The position numbers and the translations under genes are program-made. A stretch of 64,000 bases of DNA, taken from assembly GCA_033675265.1 (NCBI GenBank), contig JAUJYZ010000309.1:1-64000 (forward strand), in the 5' to 3' direction. Shown one piece after another: positions 60,506-64,000 of this stretch. Origin of the DNA: Actinostola sp. cb2023. Its lineage: Eukaryota > Cnidaria > Anthozoa > Actiniaria > Actinostolidae. The notes below the pieces were generated by a model, which saw only the letters and a list, made by a program, of their open reading frames with translations, did not search any database and had not been told where the DNA came from. Numbering within the stretch: the first letter of the stretch is position 1; the number at the start of each line of letters is the position of its first letter.

Positions 60506-61514
60506 TTTAGGCTGTTTTGTAAGTAGTTTTTAAATTAGATTTTAAGTTTATATTATTGTTATATTTAGATTAATGTTCACATTATTAGTCGGGCTTCCTG
60601 TGGAAGACCCGACTCTAAAAATGCAGAGTTCTACAGCGCATGCGCCCTGTGCCGGCCGCTAAGATAATCACCGAAGGCTCAAACCACATGGTTTATCAAG
60701 ACGAGACATCGCACATCGTCCTCTTTCGCTTCTTCGCAAACCTTGTCGAAGGAAAGTGATGTCGTCTTGTGATCGTGAGGAGTAAATATCGTCATTCTTT
60801 TGTTTTGTTTCATTGTGTTAAATGCTAGTAAAATACGGTTAGATTTTGTTTGTGCAATCAGTATTATTATTGTAGAAACGATCGTTTACTGATCTCGTAA
60901 CGTCCTGTGTATGGAATTTCATGTATTCAGTAGAAGACATGGTAAATACTCTTGATGATTGTGATGTTCTAGAGAAAGTGATGGATCTAAGCAATGTACA
61001 CAAGTATAATGATGTTATGGTGACAATAAATGTACAGCAATTCAGATCGCGTTTAATGCAAAGTATGTCCATTATAGTTATACTCGTGTTGTGTGTGAAT
61101 GTCATGGCTCTAGTTAGTATTGTAGAAGCGATCGTTATCTCGTCACGTCCTATGTATGGAATTTCATGTATTCAGTAGAAGACATGGTAAATACTCTTGA
61201 TGATTGTGATATTCTAGAAAAAGCTATTCTTGTGCTGGGAGATTTGATTATTGTACATATACAATACTTTATGATCATTCTAAACCATAGTGCGTTAATG
61301 AATTACCTTGCTACGTGTTTGATGCATTAGTCTACGGCGCGCGGGCTCAGTCTTGCTCGAGCTTTATTGCCATTGACAATATTTCATTGACAATGGATAT
61401 ATGGTCGAGAGCAAATCAGATTCAGTCGAGATTACCGATCGCAGCAACCACTGCTTGCTCCAAGAAGCCGACTTAACGCTACAAGAGCGTCTAGTTATAT
61501 TTAGATTATTAGAT
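60506..61514. other. Unassigned, with a ~255-bp spaced direct repeat
   Basis: gcgatcgtt..tatggaatttcatgtattc and agtagaagacatggtaaata/ctcttgatgattgtgat occur at 60866-60970 and again at 61122-61215. A hairpin (gtcgggcttcc/ggaagacccgac) lies at 60588-60613. No gene is recognised. Confidence 0.55.
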
Positions 61515-61605
61515 TATATTTATTTTACTCATTGTAAAGCGCCATTGGGCTATAAGGAAATGGCGCTATATAAAATTTTTGATTATTATTATTATTCCTT
61601 ATGTC
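61515..61605 (+). mobile_element. Retroposon 3' tail with (ATT)n
   Basis: cattgtaaagcgccattggg..aaatggcgctatataaaa, followed by attattattatt, matches the tail at 47986-48060. No coding part is attached. Confidence 0.5.
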
Positions 61606-61872
61606 TCGGATGCAGTCAGACATCGACCTCAAAGCAATCATGACATCGGTCTTCAGCTTCAAAGCAATCATGCTTTTAAACAATCATTTATCTGAGAGAA
61701 CAGATATTATAGAACTGTAACTAATAAATAGCAATGTCTGTTTAGATAATGCTCAGTGAAACATTATAAACAACTGAACTAAAGTACAAGACGCTCCGTA
61801 CTAGCGTGAACTTGGGTTTCATATATAATAAAGCTATTTTGAAAACCTAAAATCTTATTTGTTTGTCATCGT

Positions 61873-61970
61873 CAAAGAAAACGAGTTGCTGCAAAGAAAA
61901 CGAGTTGCTGCAAAGAAAACGAGTTGCTGCAAAGAAAACGAGTTGATGCAAAGAAAACGAGTTGTTGCAA
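61873..61970 (+). repeat. Tandem repeat of caaagaaaacgagttgctg (19 bp, 5 units)
   Basis: Three exact units are followed by two with one change each (gttgatg, gttgttg) and a degenerate end. Confidence 0.9.
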
Positions 61971-62080
61971 AGGAAAGCAGTTTTTAAAATCGTCAAACTA
62001 AATTAATATATATAGACATCGCTGCGTTCGTGATTCCACTTGAGGTTTGAACATTTAATGACGTCATGCATGTGTACAGC

Positions 62081-62153
62081 AGTCTCCCTCGCATCCGTCT
62101 TTAGTTCCGTCACACAACGCTCTCGGGAACTAAAGACGGATGCGAGGGAGACT
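62081..62153. repeat. 28-bp perfect hairpin
   Basis: agtctccctcgcatccgtct-ttagttcc (62081-62108) is exactly complementary to 62126-62153, with a 17-base loop. Outside it gtgtacag-cagt and actagtgtacag extend the symmetry. It lies just beyond the 3' end of the minus-strand fucosyltransferase part. Confidence 0.85.
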
Positions 62154-62171
62154 AGTGTACAGCTAGCTGTT

Positions 62172-63042
62172 TTAATTTGCTAAACGTTTCTGGTAATAAC
62201 AACTCAAGAATAGTTCACCTGCCAAATTTTTACATTCAATTGCAAATTGAATCAAAAGATGGAAAGCCAAAATGATTGTAGTCCAATTCTTGCTATTAGT
62301 ACCGCTAGACTTGAGCCACACATTCTCAATATACAAATCGTCTGCGTGACAATGCTCAGTCCCCCAAAACTTGCCCAAATCCCAAAGTCGCTGGCTTCCA
62401 GAGCTATTTTTATGCAGTGTTTCGCATAAATCGCAAAGCCAGTTACTCTCAGGAACAACTGTATATATATTTCTTCTTCCATTCAAAGTACTCGTCATAA
62501 GCAGTTTTGTTGGAATCCAAGTAGATCAAGTACTTCGCTAGTGATTCAGCGTTGGGGAAGTCGAGGATGTCAATGTACGAACCTGGAATCATGATGTCCT
62601 TGTTATAACTCCCAGCAACAACTACAGGAACAACATTCCTGGCTAAAGCGTTGTTCCAATACTTCTCTGTAACATAGTCTTTGCAGTTATAATTTTCAAA
62701 AGCCAAGTAAAATTTGTATCGTTTGCTCCAAGTATCGCATGATTGACTCCATCGACCACAAACACCACGTTGATTGAAGTACTTTTGACATCTTCCATAT
62801 ACATCGACATGTATATACTTTGCGATGGCTTTGACTAGACTCAATCTAAGTAGAGGGTCACAATTACTTTTGACATTCCAAAGCAGTCGAAGCGATCCTT
62901 TGCGATTTTGACTAGACTCATCTAAGTCATGTTGCCAAAGCATAAGCGACTTTTTTGATGTTATAACTGAAACTTCTTCGCTTTTCGGAGAACTTTGTAT
63001 CACTTTGTAGTAACCGTACGGTTCAAATACGGTCGAATCTCA
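62172..63042 (-). pseudogene. Alpha-1,3-fucosyltransferase (GT10), C-terminal half, frameshifted
   Basis: The frame begins abruptly with DSTVFEPYGYYKV, the segment that in GT10 enzymes follows the acceptor-side N-domain. It continues through LRLLWNVKSNCDP and KYIHVDVYGRCQKY to the family signature YKFYLAFENYNCKDYVTEKY then WNNALARNVVPVV, which binds GDP-fucose. It then reads PGSYIDILDFPNAESLAKY and YFEWKKKYIY. Within an AT dinucleotide run at about 62465 the frame shifts; the normal continuation WLCDLCETLHK is found one frame over, ending at 62172. Upstream a TGA and then a foldback replace the N-terminal half, about 200 residues. The enzyme would act in the Golgi. The half gene, the frameshift and the lack of a start make it non-functional as read, unless the shift is a sequencing error and a missing exon lies elsewhere. 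Confidence 0.85.
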
Positions 63043-63071
63043 ACTTGTGCAGCTATAGAGTACTAAAGTGA

Positions 63072-63402
63072 TGACGTCATAAAAAATAATGTTTGCTTTT
63101 ATAAATTTTTGATTTCCAGTTCAGATAGAATATCATGAAAGAAGTTCACACACCAATTTTTATGACAATCGGTTAAATAGCGGTCAAGATATGGCCAGTT
63201 GAATATATAATTTGCCTGTTAACGGAAAGGAGCCGAAAATACAGTGATTTGTTAAGGCAAATTATATATTCAACTGGCCATATCTTGACCGCTATTTAAC
63301 CGATTGTCATAAAAATTGGTGTGTGAACTTCTTTCATGATATTCTATCTGAACTGGAAATCAAAAAATTTATAAAAGCAAAATTAATTGTTTCGTGACGT
63401 CT
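63072..63402. repeat. Foldback with ~140-bp nearly perfect arms
   Basis: From gatgacgtcataaaaaataa through gttcacacaccaatttttat and caagatatggccagttgaat to tttgcc (63216), the left arm is repeated in complement at 63256-63400 with very few differences. The loop is about 40 bp. It lies exactly between the two divergent fucosyltransferase parts and could be a young foldback element or a rearrangement product. Confidence 0.9.
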
Positions 63403-63513
63403 GAAATAGCCAGAATACGTCAGAAACAGACCCTTGCGAATCCACGATTTATCTTAGTGGGCGCCTTATTTGCATGTCCATGAGAAGGAAGATTAGGGAT
63501 TTATCATAATACA

Positions 63514-64000
63514 ATGGCCTTGTCATGCATGATAAAGACGAGGCACATGGTCAAATGTTTCGCTTTTCTAGTAGTCGCAACGTTAGCTACACTTCTGCTT
63601 TCTTACGAACCCGTAAAAAAGCAATTGTTCTACCTTGCTGAGATGTTGGAATTACTTCCAGTACCGTGGAGCTCGGAACCATTAACAAACGTTCCTCCAG
63701 GATATAAAATCATCCTCTTTTATACTCCATATTTTAGAACGATGCCGTGGCCGAAGACTAAAGGTAAAGAAACGCATCTAACAGATCCCAATAGGGAAAA
63801 GTGCAGAGTTTCATCATGCTATATTTCTTATCATCGAGAAGACTTTTCCAAAAGCGATGCCGTGGTTTTCCATGGCTCTGCAATGCCAACCAACAGAAGA
63901 CTCTCGTCAATCCTATGGAGGAAGCCAAAGGGACAAAAATGGGCCTGGTACTCAGCTGAAAACCCTGAGACAATTGGAAGCTATTCGTACATCAAAAGCA
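63514..64000 (+). CDS. Alpha-1,3-fucosyltransferase (GT10), N-terminal part, runs off the window
   Basis: The ATG at 63514 opens 162 codons without a stop to the window end. The layout is that of a type II Golgi glycosyltransferase: a short basic cytoplasmic tail (residues 1-14), one membrane segment (CFAFLVVATLATLLLSY, 15-31), a stem (32-63), then the GT10 N-terminal domain with KIILFYTPYF (65-74), the spaced cysteines of KCRVSSC (97-102), FSKSDAVVFHGSAM (111-124) and QKWAWYSAENPETIG (141-155). The enzyme would transfer fucose from GDP-fucose to GlcNAc in glycan chains. Other in-frame ATGs at codons 6 and 12 would give almost the same protein. The part that should come next (TYR-DS-VF-PYG) lies beyond the window, about 20 residues away; on the other strand that very segment begins the truncated copy at 63042. 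Confidence 0.88.
   Translation, partial: MALSCMIKTRHMVKCFAFLVVATLATLLLSYEPVKKQLFYLAEMLELLPVPWSSEPLTNVPPGYKIILFYTPYFRTMPWPKTKGKETHLTDPNREKCRVSSCYISYHREDFSKSDAVVFHGSAMPTNRRLSSILWRKPKGQKWAWYSAENPETIGSYSYIKS

Noticed and set aside
62449..63003. Complete small fucosyltransferase starting at 63003
   Set aside because: The first codon is GTG in the middle of a conserved segment (EPYGYYKVIQ), so it is not a start; the N-terminal domain is missing.
63758..63973. 71-residue minus-strand frame
   Set aside because: It lies antisense to the GT10 N-terminal domain, which has clear family motifs on the plus strand.

Overview
The window looks like nuclear DNA from an invertebrate animal, most likely a cnidarian (an anthozoan such as a coral). 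This is inferred from several things. The sequence is AT-rich with sparse, mostly intronless GPCR and fucosyltransferase genes. It is crowded with short inverted-repeat DNA transposons, Penelope-like retroelements, LINE tails ending in (ATT)n, tRNA-derived SINEs and very long ATT microsatellites. No bacterial gene organisation is visible.

Layout. 1-4.0 kb is poor sequence: 2.64-4.03 kb is a colinear copy of 5.14-6.13 kb in which nearly every homopolymer is lengthened, and 0.96-1.40 kb is an inflated copy of the element at 59.7 kb. 4.9-11.3 kb is a field of inverted-repeat elements holding two minus-strand exons of a conserved gene that resembles human C6orf62. 12.2-17.6 kb carries two plus-strand class A GPCR genes; the first is intact, the second is dead. 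17.63-36.07 kb is a satellite array of about 85 monomers of 183 bp, organised into near-identical higher-order units of about 2.94 and 3.67 kb. Four of these units carry the same 0.74 kb passenger element. The array begins inside TM7 of the second GPCR and ends directly against a 0.73 kb inverted-repeat element. 38.1-58.8 kb is a tandem segmental duplication, each copy containing one minus-strand GPCR, its upstream region and up to about 8 kb of downstream sequence. The two copies differ by clean transposon insertions and by minisatellite copy number. 56.8-61.6 kb holds a decayed Penelope-like element and a broken LINE. 62.2-64.0 kb holds two parts of alpha-1,3-fucosyltransferase (GT10) coding sequence: a C-terminal, frameshifted part on the minus strand and an N-terminal part on the plus strand that runs off the window.

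The four GPCR loci are one recently expanded family. They share about 30 residues at the C-terminus, the same N-terminus (MNYSAN) and the same CCAAT/TATA-like proximal promoter. They are oriented + + (satellite) - -, so both pairs point at the satellite. No pathway links the GPCRs to the fucosyltransferase. The most notable structures are the GPCR-truncating satellite with its codon-length monomer and its passenger element, the dated insertions read from paralogous empty sites, and the split or rearranged fucosyltransferase locus.
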